Origin: Fusobacterium varium
Lineage (GTDB): Bacteria; Fusobacteriota; Fusobacteriia; Fusobacteriales; Fusobacteriaceae
Direction: 5' to 3'
Assembly: GCA_002356455.1 (NCBI GenBank)
Contig: AP017968.1
Coordinates: forward strand, 2,108,001 to 2,172,000
DNA length: 64,000 nt
Below, piece by piece: positions 24,843 through 34,139 of this stretch (positions are counted from its first letter, which is position 1; every line of letters begins with the position of its first letter). The notes under the pieces were generated by a model. It worked only from the letters and a program-made list of their open reading frames with translations. It was not told the DNA's origin and did no database searches. The position numbers were made by a program, and so were the translations under genes.

Positions 24843-25801
24843 TGTTTAAATTTGCATCACCATACTTCCTTATTCTAGTTCCTGTTATTCTTTTTCTTTT
24901 TTTAAAAAAGAGAAAAAGTCAAGGAATTGAGGTTCCTGGAATAGAACCAATTAAAAATTTTAAATTAAAAACAAAAAAATATCTTATTGGAAAATACCTA
25001 ATACTTTTTTCATTGATATTAATAACAATTGCCTTAGCTAGACCTCAGTTGTTATCAGAAAATAGAATTGTAAAAAAAGATGGTATTGATATTGCTATCT
25101 CCTTAGATCTTTCACAGTCTATGCTGCAGGAAGATTTCACTCCAAACCGTCTGGAAAAAGCTAAAGAGGTTCTTGGTGAATTTATAGATAAAAGAGGAAA
25201 TGACAGATTATCTCTTATTGTATTTGGAGGAGATGCCTACACAAAAGTTCCTCTTACATTTGACCATAATGTAATAAAAGAAATGACAGGAAAACTCACT
25301 GTTGATGATATAACAAGTAATACGAGAACTGCCATTGGTATGGGAATTGGAGTTGCTTTAAATAGATTAAAAGATTCTGAAGCCAAGTCTAAAGTCATAA
25401 TACTTTTAACTGATGGAGAAAATAACTCTGGAGAGATGAGTCCATCTGCTGCTGCTGATATTGCCAAAGAACTTGGTATAAAAATATATACTATTGGTAT
25501 TGGAGCAAAAGAAATTAAAGTTCCTTCATTTTTTGGATATAAAACAGTTCAAAATACAGAACTTGATGAAAATATGTTAAAAAGTATTGCTGAAACTACT
25601 GGTGGAGAATACTTCAGAGCCAGTGACAGCAAAGAGTTTAAAGAAATTTTTAATAAAATAGATGCCTTAGAAAAAACAAAGATAGATGGAAGGACATTCT
25701 ATGACAAACATGAACTTTTTGAAAATTTATTAAAACTTTCTTTGATACTTTTAGTTCTGGGAATATTTTTTGAATATGTTTTCTATGTCAGAATACCATA
25801 A
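24842..25801 (+). CDS. batA: VWA-domain membrane protein BatA
   Basis: This 319-residue protein has two N-terminal membrane helices (about 5-20 and 55-70), a von Willebrand A domain and a C-terminal helix. The metal-ion-dependent adhesion site is complete: DLSQS (about residue 91), a Thr in TRTAIGMG, and the Asp in LLTDGENNSGEMS. BatA and BatB are thought to form a membrane complex with MoxR that helps stress or oxygen tolerance; that role rests on Bacteroides and Leptospira work and is inferred here. AAAGGAGG precedes the start. Confidence 0.9.
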   Translation: MFKFASPYFLILVPVILFLFLKKRKSQGIEVPGIEPIKNFKLKTKKYLIGKYLILFSLILITIALARPQLLSENRIVKKDGIDIAISLDLSQSMLQEDFTPNRLEKAKEVLGEFIDKRGNDRLSLIVFGGDAYTKVPLTFDHNVIKEMTGKLTVDDITSNTRTAIGMGIGVALNRLKDSEAKSKVIILLTDGENNSGEMSPSAAADIAKELGIKIYTIGIGAKEIKVPSFFGYKTVQNTELDENMLKSIAETTGGEYFRASDSKEFKEIFNKIDALEKTKIDGRTFYDKHELFENLLKLSLILLVLGIFFEYVFYVRIP

Positions 25802-25816
25802 TAAGAGGTGAATAAC

Positions 25817-26785
25817 TTGGAATTCGGAAATATAAATTATACTGTATACATAATAGTTCCTGCACTCATCCTCTTTTTCATGATAATTGGTATGAGTAAA
25901 AGAAACAGGATACTTGATATACTCAAATTAAAAAAATATAATTTTCTACAAATAATTAAAATTATATCTATAACTCTTGGTGCCATTATGATAGTTATAG
26001 CTCTATTATCTCCCCAAAAACTTCTGGATGAAGATACTGTTGAAGTTAAGGGGTTAAATATATATGCTCTTGTTGATACATCAAGATCTATGATGACTGA
26101 AGATGTCTATCCTAATAGACTGGAAGCAGCAAAAAGAACTTTAGAAAATCTTCTTCAAGGTTTAAAGGGAGACAGAATTGGATTTATTCCATTCTCTGAT
26201 AGTGCCTACATTCAAATGCCTCTTACTGATGATTATTCCATTGGTAAAAATTATATTAATGCTTTGGATACTAATTTAATTTCTGGTGGTGGTACAGAAC
26301 TTTATCAAGCCTTAGAACTTGCTGAAAAATCTTTCAAAGAGATTAACAGTGACAATAAAACTATAATTATTCTTTCAGATGGTGGGGATTTTGATGAAAA
26401 ATCTTTAAAATTTGTAAAAGACAATAAAATGAATGTTTTTTCAATTGGTATTGGTACTGAAGAAGGAACTATAATTCCAGAATATATTAATGGCAAAAAG
26501 ATTGGTTTCATAAAAGATCAAAACGGCTCTGCTGTTGTAAGTAAACTTAACTCTGACTTTTTACGGAAACTCTCTTCAGAAAGCAATGGAAAATACTATG
26601 AAGTAAATAACCTTAAAGATGATACTTCTAATTTCTTTAAAGATACTATTAATTTAGAGAGAAAAAATCAAAGGAATGAAAGTATGAAAGTATATAAAAG
26701 ATATTTTCAAATACCTTTAAGTATTGGAATGCTTCTTATTCTTCTTGGTTACTTCATAAGAGGAGGAGCAAAAGATGAAAAATAA
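25817..26785 (+). CDS. batB: VWA-domain membrane protein BatB
   Basis: This 322-residue protein has the BatA layout: two N-terminal helices, a VWA domain with DTSRS (MIDAS), TELYQAL and LSDGGDFDE, and a C-terminal membrane helix (IPLSIGMLLILLGYFI). I place the start at TTG 25817, six bases after AGAGGTGA; the GTG at 25808 lies inside that ribosome site. It follows batA by 15 bases and overlaps the next gene by 11. The TPR protein downstream is the usual BatC partner. Confidence 0.87.
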   Translation: MEFGNINYTVYIIVPALILFFMIIGMSKRNRILDILKLKKYNFLQIIKIISITLGAIMIVIALLSPQKLLDEDTVEVKGLNIYALVDTSRSMMTEDVYPNRLEAAKRTLENLLQGLKGDRIGFIPFSDSAYIQMPLTDDYSIGKNYINALDTNLISGGGTELYQALELAEKSFKEINSDNKTIIILSDGGDFDEKSLKFVKDNKMNVFSIGIGTEEGTIIPEYINGKKIGFIKDQNGSAVVSKLNSDFLRKLSSESNGKYYEVNNLKDDTSNFFKDTINLERKNQRNESMKVYKRYFQIPLSIGMLLILLGYFIRGGAKDEK

Positions 26786-27878
26786 AATAATATGTCTTGC
26801 TGTTCTTGTACTTTCCCTTATAGCTTTTGCTGCTTCTTTTAATAGAACACAAGCTTATTACTACAACAATAAAGGAAACTCTTTCTTTAAAGAAATGAAA
26901 TTTCAAGAAGCTCGAAATGAATATAATAAATCTTTAGAAATAAGAGAAAATAGTGAGGTTAGAAATAATATTATAAAATCTCTTTATGAAGAGAAAAAAT
27001 ATAAAGAAATTACTGAAACTCTCAGCACAGAGTATTTTATTAGAGGAAATTCATATGCCTTTCTTGGAGATGAAACTGCACAGCAAAATCCTGAGGAAGC
27101 TATAAAAAATTATAAAACTGCTCTTGAAGAATATAAGCTTGCTATGAAAACTTCTAATGATTTAAATATTAAAAAAAATTATGAAATAGTGTTAAAAAAG
27201 ATAGAAGCCTTGAACAACAATCAAAATCAGCAAAGCCAAGATAAACAAAATGACAAGCAAGATCAGAACAACGAACAGGATAATAAGCAGAATCAGCAAA
27301 ATCAAGATAAGCAAAATAATAAGCAAGACCAGAACAAAGATCAGGATAATAAACAGGATCAACAGAACAATCAAAATCAGCAGAATCAAGACAAGCAAAA
27401 TGATAAGCAAGACCAGAACAAAGATCAAGATAACAAACAGGATCAGCAAAACAATCAAAATCAGCAGAATCAAGATAAGCAAAATAATAAGCAAGACCAG
27501 AACAAAGATCAGGATAATAAACAGGATCAACAGAACAATCAAAATCAACAGAACAATCAAAATCAACAGAATCAAGACAAGCAAAATGATAAGCAAGACC
27601 AGAACAAAGATCAAGATAACAAACAGGATCAGCAAAACAATCAAAATCAACAGAATCAAGATAAACAAAATGATAAGCAAGATCAAAACAAAGATCAGAA
27701 TGATAAACAGAATAGTATTCCTCAAGGTGAGGTACAGCCTATAGACTCTAAAGATGAAGGAAGAGATGGAGAAGTCAGAGCTATTTTAAAAAGACTGGAA
27801 GGTAACGAAAAACAATCCTTTAAAAATAACGAAAGAGTTATAAATATAGATACTGGAAATTCTAATAATAGATGGTAG
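26775..27878 (+). CDS. batC: BatC-like TPR protein with a Gln/Asn/Asp/Lys tandem repeat
   Basis: This 367-residue exported protein has a signal anchor (residues about 4-20) and TPR-type helices (YYNNKGNSFFKEMKFQEA, then a second near residue 90) up to about residue 147. From about 155 to 315 it is an extreme low-complexity tract built from a 28-residue unit (QDKQNDKQDQNKD...). A conserved acidic tail near EGRDGEVRAIL follows, typical of BatC/BatE C termini. TPR proteins of Bat operons bind the VWA partners. The tract is highly charged and soluble; it may be a flexible spacer. AGGAGGAG precedes ATG. Confidence 0.87.
   Translation: MKNKIICLAVLVLSLIAFAASFNRTQAYYYNNKGNSFFKEMKFQEARNEYNKSLEIRENSEVRNNIIKSLYEEKKYKEITETLSTEYFIRGNSYAFLGDETAQQNPEEAIKNYKTALEEYKLAMKTSNDLNIKKNYEIVLKKIEALNNNQNQQSQDKQNDKQDQNNEQDNKQNQQNQDKQNNKQDQNKDQDNKQDQQNNQNQQNQDKQNDKQDQNKDQDNKQDQQNNQNQQNQDKQNNKQDQNKDQDNKQDQQNNQNQQNNQNQQNQDKQNDKQDQNKDQDNKQDQQNNQNQQNQDKQNDKQDQNKDQNDKQNSIPQGEVQPIDSKDEGRDGEVRAILKRLEGNEKQSFKNNERVINIDTGNSNNRW
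27237..27713 (+). repeat. In-frame 84-bp tandem repeat, five units plus a partial, with a 168-bp higher-order period
   Basis: Units start at 27237 (66 bp), 27303 (84), 27387 (84), 27471 (102, with an extra 18 bp), 27573 (84) and 27657 (partial). Units two and four share the same silent bases, and units three and five share another set, so a two-unit block was duplicated. All changes keep the frame. Confidence 0.9.
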
Positions 27879-27887
27879 AGGTGAAAA

Positions 27888-29516
27888 ATGAAAAAACTTT
27901 TTAATTTACTGCTTTTTTTACTTATCAGCAGTTTTACATTTTCTGAAATAATCTTGGATGTCAGTAACAATAATCCATCTATAAATGAACCTATATCTCT
28001 GCAGGTAAAATTTTTGGACAGCGACAAAAAAGATTATACAATAGATGGAATAGAAAATTTTAAAATAGCTTCTAAAGGAAGCCAATCAAGCTATTCCATA
28101 GTAAATGGTAAATCTACAAGTTCAAAATCAGATGTATACACTATAATTCCTCTTAAAGAAGGAAGTTTTAATTTAAAAGTAAATGGAAAAAATGAAGCTT
28201 CAAATTCTATAAATATAAATGTTTCAAAAGGAACAAAAGTTAATGTTGAAGGTAAAATAACTCTTCAGGATAATTTAAAAGAAAAAAATACTTTTTATTT
28301 TGGACAAAAAATACCATTTGAAGAAAAATTATTGACAACCGTTCCGTTGAGAAACCTGCAGTATATAGACAGACCAAACTTTGGAGATCTTTCTGTAAAA
28401 GATATAACTCCTGCAAACAATAGAGGTGGGTATACTGAAAAATATTTTACTGATGAAACTGGGAAAAGAGGGCTAGAAATAACTCTTTATCAAGCTCTAC
28501 TGCAGGCTAATTCATCTGGAGAAAAATTTATAAAAGGTGGATATGTTGCTGTAACTGAGAGCAGTCCCAATGACAGTTTTGTATTTGGAAGTACTTCTGC
28601 ACCTGTATATCTAGGTGCTAAAGAAATGAATGTCAATATTCTTTCTCTTCCAGCCGGAAAACCTGTTGGTTTTCAAGAAGTTGTTGGAGAACTAAAAGGA
28701 GATTATTCTTGGAATAATGACAGAATAAATTTTGGAGAATCTGTAGTTCTTACTTTAAAGTTATATGGAGATGTTAATCTGGATATGCTTGAAAAAATAG
28801 TTTCTAATAATTTTTCTGATTTTAATATTTTTGAAAGTTCTAAAGAAAGTGGAGAAAAAATTGTAAATGGAAAATATTATGCAGAAAAAAACTTTGAAAT
28901 AGCTTTTATTCCCAAAGTAACTGGCAAAATAAATATTCCGGCTATTAAAATCCCATATTTTGATACAGCAGATAAAAAATATAAAGAATTTGAAGTACCC
29001 ACAAAAGTGATAGAAGTAACAGGCTCTTCTAATGGGGCAAATATTTCAGCATCACCCAAAGTTCCACCTGTGAGTAATACTCCTGCTGTTGTATCAACTT
29101 CACCAGCAGCAATAGAAAAAATTGATATATCTTCTATCCCTGATTCACAGATAGAAAAAATTGATACATCAGACAATAAGCTTATGATTGGGGTTATAAT
29201 TCTTTCATTATTGGAAGCAGGTATTATCATATTTCTAATATTAGATAGAAAAATATTAAAAAATTCATCCATTCCCAAATTAAAACAAATGAAAAAAGTA
29301 AGAGATGATAAAGAATTTTATAATCTTTATTGTGAACTTATGAAAGAAAAATTTGATTTCAGCCCAAAAGCTCACTTAGAAGATAAGCTTCTAAAAAGTG
29401 GGGCCAGTGAAAAAATAATCGAGTTGAATAGAGATATTGAAAAAAAAATCTATGCTTTTGAACCATTAGATAGAAATGAAATATTGAGAATACTTAAAAA
29501 GGAGTTAAAAGGATGA
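27888..29516 (+). CDS. batD: BatD-like membrane protein
   Basis: This 542-residue protein has a signal peptide (LFNLLLFLLISSFTFS). Several periplasmic immunoglobulin-like segments follow (IILDVSNNNPSINEPISLQV opens the first). A membrane helix near residue 435 (LMIGVIILSLLEAGIIIFLI) and a cytoplasmic helical tail end the protein. This is the BatD 'oxygen tolerance' architecture at the usual length of 500-600. It closes the VWA/TPR set. AGAGGTGA precedes ATG, ten bases after batC. Its TGA stop overlaps the start of the DUF4250 gene. Confidence 0.88.
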   Translation: MKKLFNLLLFLLISSFTFSEIILDVSNNNPSINEPISLQVKFLDSDKKDYTIDGIENFKIASKGSQSSYSIVNGKSTSSKSDVYTIIPLKEGSFNLKVNGKNEASNSININVSKGTKVNVEGKITLQDNLKEKNTFYFGQKIPFEEKLLTTVPLRNLQYIDRPNFGDLSVKDITPANNRGGYTEKYFTDETGKRGLEITLYQALLQANSSGEKFIKGGYVAVTESSPNDSFVFGSTSAPVYLGAKEMNVNILSLPAGKPVGFQEVVGELKGDYSWNNDRINFGESVVLTLKLYGDVNLDMLEKIVSNNFSDFNIFESSKESGEKIVNGKYYAEKNFEIAFIPKVTGKINIPAIKIPYFDTADKKYKEFEVPTKVIEVTGSSNGANISASPKVPPVSNTPAVVSTSPAAIEKIDISSIPDSQIEKIDTSDNKLMIGVIILSLLEAGIIIFLILDRKILKNSSIPKLKQMKKVRDDKEFYNLYCELMKEKFDFSPKAHLEDKLLKSGASEKIIELNRDIEKKIYAFEPLDRNEILRILKKELKG

Positions 29517-29704
29517 AATATAATTATCTGACAATGGATATAAATATTGCTTATAGTATGTTAAATATGAAATTAAGAGATTTTTATTCATCTATTGAAG
29601 ATCTTTGTGAAGACGAAGGAGTAGATAAAGAAGCTCTTCTCTCACGTTTTAAGGATAATGGATTTATTTATAATAATTCTACAAATCAATTTACAAATAT
29701 GTGA
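29513..29704 (+). CDS. DUF4250-family small protein
   Basis: This 63-residue cytoplasmic protein matches the DUF4250 pattern: an N-terminal DINIAYSMLNMKLRDFYSS segment, then EDLCEDEGVDKEALLSRF and an aromatic C-terminal stretch. The family has no known function. Its start overlaps the batD stop by four bases (ATGA), and AAAGGAGTT lies upstream, so it is translationally coupled to the Bat operon. A later in-frame ATG at 29534 is possible. The terminator at 29766 probably ends the whole operon. Confidence 0.8.
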   Translation: MKYNYLTMDINIAYSMLNMKLRDFYSSIEDLCEDEGVDKEALLSRFKDNGFIYNNSTNQFTNM

Positions 29705-29765
29705 AATAAGAAATAAAAACAGATAGATTTATTTTCTTAAACATTATATAAAAAAATTGACTGAT

Positions 29766-29810
29766 AAGGATTAATTTCTGCATAACACAGAAGTTAATCC
29801 TTTTAATTTT
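29766..29810 (+). terminator. Terminator of the MoxR/Bat operon
   Basis: AAGGATTAA pairs with TTAATCCTT, extended inside by TTCTG with CAGAA, and is followed by TTTTAATTTT. It lies 60 bases after the DUF4250 stop. The 190 bases after it hold no gene or hairpin that I can see. Confidence 0.85.
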
Positions 29811-30004
29811 ATCTTAATTCTCCTGTTACAATAATTTATCTGTTCCTCTATTTATGACATTCATTAATAAAATTTATAGCATTCTGTTTAAAACTTTTTA
29901 TTATCTTTAATGCTTATTATTTCATTGCAAAATAAAATATCAAATTAATTTAAAAATCCAATATTATTTTAAAAATTAATATTCTCTAAATATATAATAT
30001 GTAA

Positions 30005-30033
30005 TTGAATTTTTTATATTTTTCTGATATAAT
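30005..30033 (+). promoter_or_regulatory. Promoter for codBA
   Basis: TTGAAT, 17 bases, TATAAT, with TGA before the -10 box (extended). The leader to the codB start would be about 105 bases with no recognised riboswitch. Confidence 0.6.
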
Positions 30034-30144
30034 CCTACATTGGAATAAAGTTTAGTATTTATATATATTTTCTTTTTTATCTCTTTTAATGTACTGACTT
30101 TTATTATGTTTTTAACAAAATAATATATATATGAGGAGCTGAAA

Positions 30145-31395
30145 ATGAGTAACTTAAACAATCAAACGAACATTGAAAAAGATTCTGAATATTCTCTTTC
30201 TGCTGTTCCATCTTCCAAAAAAACACAGGGGTTATGGGCAGCAATGGTAGTTCTTGTAGGATTTACATTCTTTACTCCCAGTATGACTGCTGGTGGAAAT
30301 CTTGGTATTGGTATGAATATGACGAATTTCTTTTCTGCTATGATTATCGGAAATGCATTTCTTGGGGTATACTGTGGAACTTTAGGCTATATTGGACAAA
30401 AAACTGGACTTACTCTTGATCTTCTTGGACATCATTCTTTTGGTACAACTGGTTCCTTTTTACCTTCTGCACTTATAAGTTTTACACAAATAGGTTGGTT
30501 TGGAGTAGGAGTTGCAATGTTTGCTATTCCTGTATCCAGCCTTACTGGAATTCCTGTATGGGTTCTAATTGTTATTACTGGTATTATAATGACTCTTACT
30601 GCATATTATGGAATAAAAGCTCTTGCTGTCTTAGGTTCTATTGCTGTTCCCTTAATTGCTGTACTTGGAGTATTTTCATTAAACTGGGGAATAACTAAAG
30701 TTGGTGGATTTATGAATATATTTTCAGAAACACCTGAAGTTCCTCTAAGTCTTGCAACTGGTATAGCTATTGTTGTTGGTTCTTTTATTTCAGGTGGAAC
30801 TGCTACACCTAACTTTACACGTTTTTCTAAAACTGCAAAAATAGCTGTTATAGCTACTGTAGTTGCTTTCTTTATTGGAAACTCAATTATGATGATATTT
30901 GGAGCTGTAGGAGGAGCTGTTACTGGAGTTGCTGATATCTTTGATATACTTATTCTTCAAGGACTTGCAATCCCTGCTGTCATAACTCTGGGACTTAATA
31001 TCTGGACTACTAATAATAATGCTCTGTATACTGCTGGACTTGGAGTTTCAAACATTACTAAAATACCTATGAAACCAATGGTGCTTTTAGGTGGAGTAGT
31101 AGGAACTGTTACTGCTGTATGGTTATATTATAACTTTGTTGGATTTCTTAACTTGTTAAGTGGGATGATTCCTCCAGTAGGTGCTGTTATTATTCTTCAT
31201 TATTTTACTCACAAATCTGAATATGGAAATAAAAATTATAAATATAAAGATTTTAACTTTGCTGGTATTTTTGCTGTTGCAGTTGGAGCTTTAATTGGTA
31301 TATTTATTCCATGGGGAATAAAACCTTTAAACTCTCTTGTCAGTGCTGGTATAATATTTATAATTCTTGACAATATACTTAATAAAAAAAAATAA
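30145..31395 (+). CDS. codB: Cytosine permease
   Basis: This 416-residue inner-membrane transporter of the NCS1 family has about 12 helices. TPSMTAGGNLGIGM and the LGLNIWTTNNNALYTAGLG block are characteristic of CodB-type permeases. It imports cytosine with protons. The partner deaminase gene begins 14 bases downstream, the same order as E. coli codBA. ATGAGGAG precedes the ATG. The N-terminal 30 residues are polar and cytoplasmic. Confidence 0.93.
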   Translation: MSNLNNQTNIEKDSEYSLSAVPSSKKTQGLWAAMVVLVGFTFFTPSMTAGGNLGIGMNMTNFFSAMIIGNAFLGVYCGTLGYIGQKTGLTLDLLGHHSFGTTGSFLPSALISFTQIGWFGVGVAMFAIPVSSLTGIPVWVLIVITGIIMTLTAYYGIKALAVLGSIAVPLIAVLGVFSLNWGITKVGGFMNIFSETPEVPLSLATGIAIVVGSFISGGTATPNFTRFSKTAKIAVIATVVAFFIGNSIMMIFGAVGGAVTGVADIFDILILQGLAIPAVITLGLNIWTTNNNALYTAGLGVSNITKIPMKPMVLLGGVVGTVTAVWLYYNFVGFLNLLSGMIPPVGAVIILHYFTHKSEYGNKNYKYKDFNFAGIFAVAVGALIGIFIPWGIKPLNSLVSAGIIFIILDNILNKKK

Positions 31396-31409
31396 CGAGG
31401 AGGTAATCA

Positions 31410-32645
31410 ATGCTTATTAAAAATATATTTATTGAAAATAGTAAAACTGCTTCTGATATTAGGGTAGAAGATGGTATATTCAAAATTATTTCTTCATCTC
31501 TTGAAGCTCTTCCAGGAGAAGAAGTCATAGATTGTACTGGTAAATCAGCTTTTCCTCCATTTATAGAAAGTCATGTACACCTTGATACATGTCTTACTGC
31601 TGGTGATCCTGTATGGAATATGTCTGGAACTCTTTTTGAAGGAATTGAGTGCTGGTCTAAAAGAAAAGAAAAACTAAATAAGGAAGATGTAAAAAATCGT
31701 GCTCGTCGTGCTATAAAAATGCAGGCTTCTAATGGGATACAGCATGTACGTACTCATGTAGATGTTACTGATTCTACACTTATTGCTATGGAAGGAATGC
31801 TGGAACTTAAAGATGAATTAAAAGATTTTGTAAATATACAAATAGTTGCATTTCCCCAAGAAGGGATATTAAGTTATCCCAATGGAAAACAGCTTTTAGA
31901 AAATGCTGTAAAAATGGGAGCTGACTGTGTAGGTGCTATTCCTCATTTTGAATTTACTCGTGAATATGCAGTAGAAAGTGTTAATTTCTGTATGGAACTT
32001 GCTGAAAAATATGGGCGTTTGGTAGATGTTCACTGTGATGAAATAGATGATGAACAATCAAAAGGACTGGAAGTATTAGCTTGCCGTGCACTTGAAAGTG
32101 GTATGAAAGATATGGTAACTGCCAGCCATACTACTGCTATGCACAGTTACAACAATGCTTACTGCAGTAAACTATTCCGTCTTTTAGGAATGTGTGATAT
32201 CAATTTTGTATGTAATCCTCTTGTTAATACACATCTTCAGGGAAGATTTGATACCTATCCTAAACGTCGTGGAGTTACACGTGTGAAAGAACTTCTTGCA
32301 AATGGAAATAATGTTTCTATGGGGCATGATGATATATTTGATCCTTGGTATCCTCTTGGAGATGGAAATATGATGACTGTAGTACATATGGGACTTCATG
32401 TATGCCAAATGATGGGATATGAAGAAATACTTAACAGCTACAAACTTATTACTCATAATGCTGCCCGTACTCTTCATTTAGGTAATTCTTATGGGATAAA
32501 AGAAGGTAATCCTGCCAGCTTTATTGTATTAAATAATAATAATTTTTATAATGTATTAAACAAGCAAAGTGAAGTATTATACAGTTTTAATCGTGGAAAA
32601 CTTATAGCTTCTGCTGTTCCTGTGGTAAAAAAAATACTGTTCTAA
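31410..32645 (+). CDS. codA: Cytosine deaminase
   Basis: This 411-residue amidohydrolase converts cytosine to uracil and ammonia. Metal ligands are visible in HVHLDT (first two His), [21 protein letters not shown] (His and catalytic Glu), SHTTAMHSY and [11 protein letters not shown] (the Asp). The run [20 protein letters not shown] is almost as in E. coli CodA, making this specific rather than a general amidohydrolase. With codB it forms a pyrimidine salvage unit. ACGAGGAGG precedes the ATG. Confidence 0.95.
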   Translation: MLIKNIFIENSKTASDIRVEDGIFKIISSSLEALPGEEVIDCTGKSAFPPFIESHVHLDTCLTAGDPVWNMSGTLFEGIECWSKRKEKLNKEDVKNRARRAIKMQASNGIQHVRTHVDVTDSTLIAMEGMLELKDELKDFVNIQIVAFPQEGILSYPNGKQLLENAVKMGADCVGAIPHFEFTREYAVESVNFCMELAEKYGRLVDVHCDEIDDEQSKGLEVLACRALESGMKDMVTASHTTAMHSYNNAYCSKLFRLLGMCDINFVCNPLVNTHLQGRFDTYPKRRGVTRVKELLANGNNVSMGHDDIFDPWYPLGDGNMMTVVHMGLHVCQMMGYEEILNSYKLITHNAARTLHLGNSYGIKEGNPASFIVLNNNNFYNVLNKQSEVLYSFNRGKLIASAVPVVKKILF

Positions 32646-32881
32646 TAAAAAAATGAGGATATCTTTAAATTTAAAATAAATTTTAGAAATTAAAAAAGTT
32701 TGCGTAGTTAATTATACAGGTAAAATATAAAAAATAGTAATATTCTGATTCAGTAATCCCTGTTACTCTAATTATTGAATTATTTGCTTTTCTATATTTT
32801 ATAATCAAAATTACCAATAAAACTCTCTACTATAATAATTCTAAAATTTTATTTCTATTTAAGGAATGTCCTCTTTTCAAT

Positions 32882-33319
32882 TTACTTTATAATATAAATA
32901 AATTCCTGACATGGGTAATCAAATACTGTTATGAGATTTCCTTCTGAAAAACCAGCTTTTTTATATAATTTTCTAGCATTTCCTCCCTTTTCATCTCCAG
33001 CTCTATAAGTAATTACAATCAGCTTTGTTCCTATTGGGAATAATGAGATAACTTTTTTTACAAGTTCCAGTCCTATTCCTTTATTCCTATACTCTGGATG
33101 TACTGCTAAAAAGCTTATCTCCTGTTCAATATAAGAAAAAACTAAAGCTCCCACTACTTTTTCATTTTCCTTTACCACTATTGTTTCATTTTTCTCCATT
33201 TTCTCTATCAAAATATTTTTATAACATTCTAAATCTAACCCAGGAAAATTTCCACTTACAAGCTTTACAAGTTCCACCCAAGCTTTAAAATCATTTTTTT
33301 CTCCAAATACAGCTTCCAT
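32882..33319 (-). CDS. GNAT-family N-acetyltransferase
   Basis: This 145-residue protein has the GNAT acetyl-CoA motif [14 protein letters not shown] (about residues 79-92; Q/RxxGxG/A core RNKGIG). A strand before it (ISFLAV) and a C-terminal KLYKKAGFSEGN complete the pattern. The substrate cannot be read from sequence. It has its own start with AGAAAATAT and only a weak ribosome site. It lies downstream of the chloramphenicol acetyltransferase-like gene but is separated from it by a terminator, so it is probably a separate unit. Confidence 0.85.
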   Translation of the reverse strand: MEAVFGEKNDFKAWVELVKLVSGNFPGLDLECYKNILIEKMEKNETIVVKENEKVVGALVFSYIEQEISFLAVHPEYRNKGIGLELVKKVISLFPIGTKLIVITYRAGDEKGGNARKLYKKAGFSEGNLITVFDYPCQEFIYIIK

Positions 33320-33342
33320 ATATTTTCTCCATCTACTTTATT

Positions 33343-33393
33343 AAAAAAAGAGAGAGTTAAAATCATTATTTTTTTGATTTTTCTCTCTCTTTC
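33343..33393 (-). terminator. Terminator of the chloramphenicol acetyltransferase-like gene
   Basis: On the minus strand AAAGAGAGAG pairs with CTCTCTCTTT around an A/T loop and runs into seven T, beginning six bases after the gene's stop. Confidence 0.85.
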
Positions 33394-33398
33394 AATCC

Positions 33399-34052
33399 TT
33401 ATCTCTCCAGCCAATCCCTATCTACACACATTTTCTGTAGTTCCTTAAAAAACCTTCCAGCATGAAATCCATCGCATACAGCATGATGTACTTGTATGGA
33501 AAGAGGAATTATTATTTTATCATTCTTTTTCACATATTTTCCAAAAGTAAATATAGGAAGAAGATAACTTCCATCTGAATATATATTTAGATTAAATCCA
33601 GTAAAGTTTACCCATGGTATAATTGAAATTGAAAATGTATAAGATGGTATTTCTCCTTTTGGAAACATACTTTCACTATTTTCATATAATTTTTCATCTT
33701 TTAAATAATTTTTATAAAATTTAAAAAAATCCTCATCATAGTCAGTCCATAAATTGAAAAATGTTTCTTGCTTTTTATTAAAAATGGTATAAGCAGGCAT
33801 TATATTTTCCCAATATCCAAGTTTTTCATCTTTGTCCATATTCATTCTAAATTCTATATATTTATTTACAGCTTTAGATAAAAGATATATGAGTACTGGA
33901 TAAAGTTTTATGTTTTTCTCTTTCAAATTTATTTTTAATTCAGTTATATCCAATTCTGCATTCATTGTAAAGGTACATTTTACATTTTTATAATAGTAAT
34001 AAAAATATTCTTTTCTTTTCCAATTATCTATATCAATATACTTAAATTTCAT
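33399..34052 (-). CDS. Type A chloramphenicol O-acetyltransferase-like enzyme
   Basis: This 217-residue protein is the right length for classical CAT trimers. The catalytic His is in QVHHAVCDGFH (about residue 189-190), the HHxxxDG hallmark, with the structural Asp kept. PAYTIFNKKQETFFNLW and NFTGFNLN match the family's substrate-pocket regions, the latter with the conserved Thr-Gly-Phe. It should acetylate chloramphenicol or a similar hydroxyl compound. Some homologues in anaerobes have not been tested for resistance, so resistance is inferred. Codon use looks like the neighbours', suggesting a resident gene. Confidence 0.85.
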   Translation of the reverse strand: MKFKYIDIDNWKRKEYFYYYYKNVKCTFTMNAELDITELKINLKEKNIKLYPVLIYLLSKAVNKYIEFRMNMDKDEKLGYWENIMPAYTIFNKKQETFFNLWTDYDEDFFKFYKNYLKDEKLYENSESMFPKGEIPSYTFSISIIPWVNFTGFNLNIYSDGSYLLPIFTFGKYVKKNDKIIIPLSIQVHHAVCDGFHAGRFFKELQKMCVDRDWLER

Positions 34053-34139
34053 TTTTTCCCTCCTGAATTTTTATATTTTCAAGAGGCTTATTTGCTTGTT
34101 CTTATCATTTTCTATCTCCTCTGACCAGCAGATAACAGT

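Noticed and set aside
27237-27713. CRISPR-like array
   Set aside because: The repeats are continuous coding units without unique spacers and stay in the reading frame of batC.
27192-27744. Long open frames on both strands across the batC repeat, one coding only Ile/Leu and one Lys/Ile/Arg
   Set aside because: They arise because a repetitive sequence keeps all frames open; no start signals and absurd composition.
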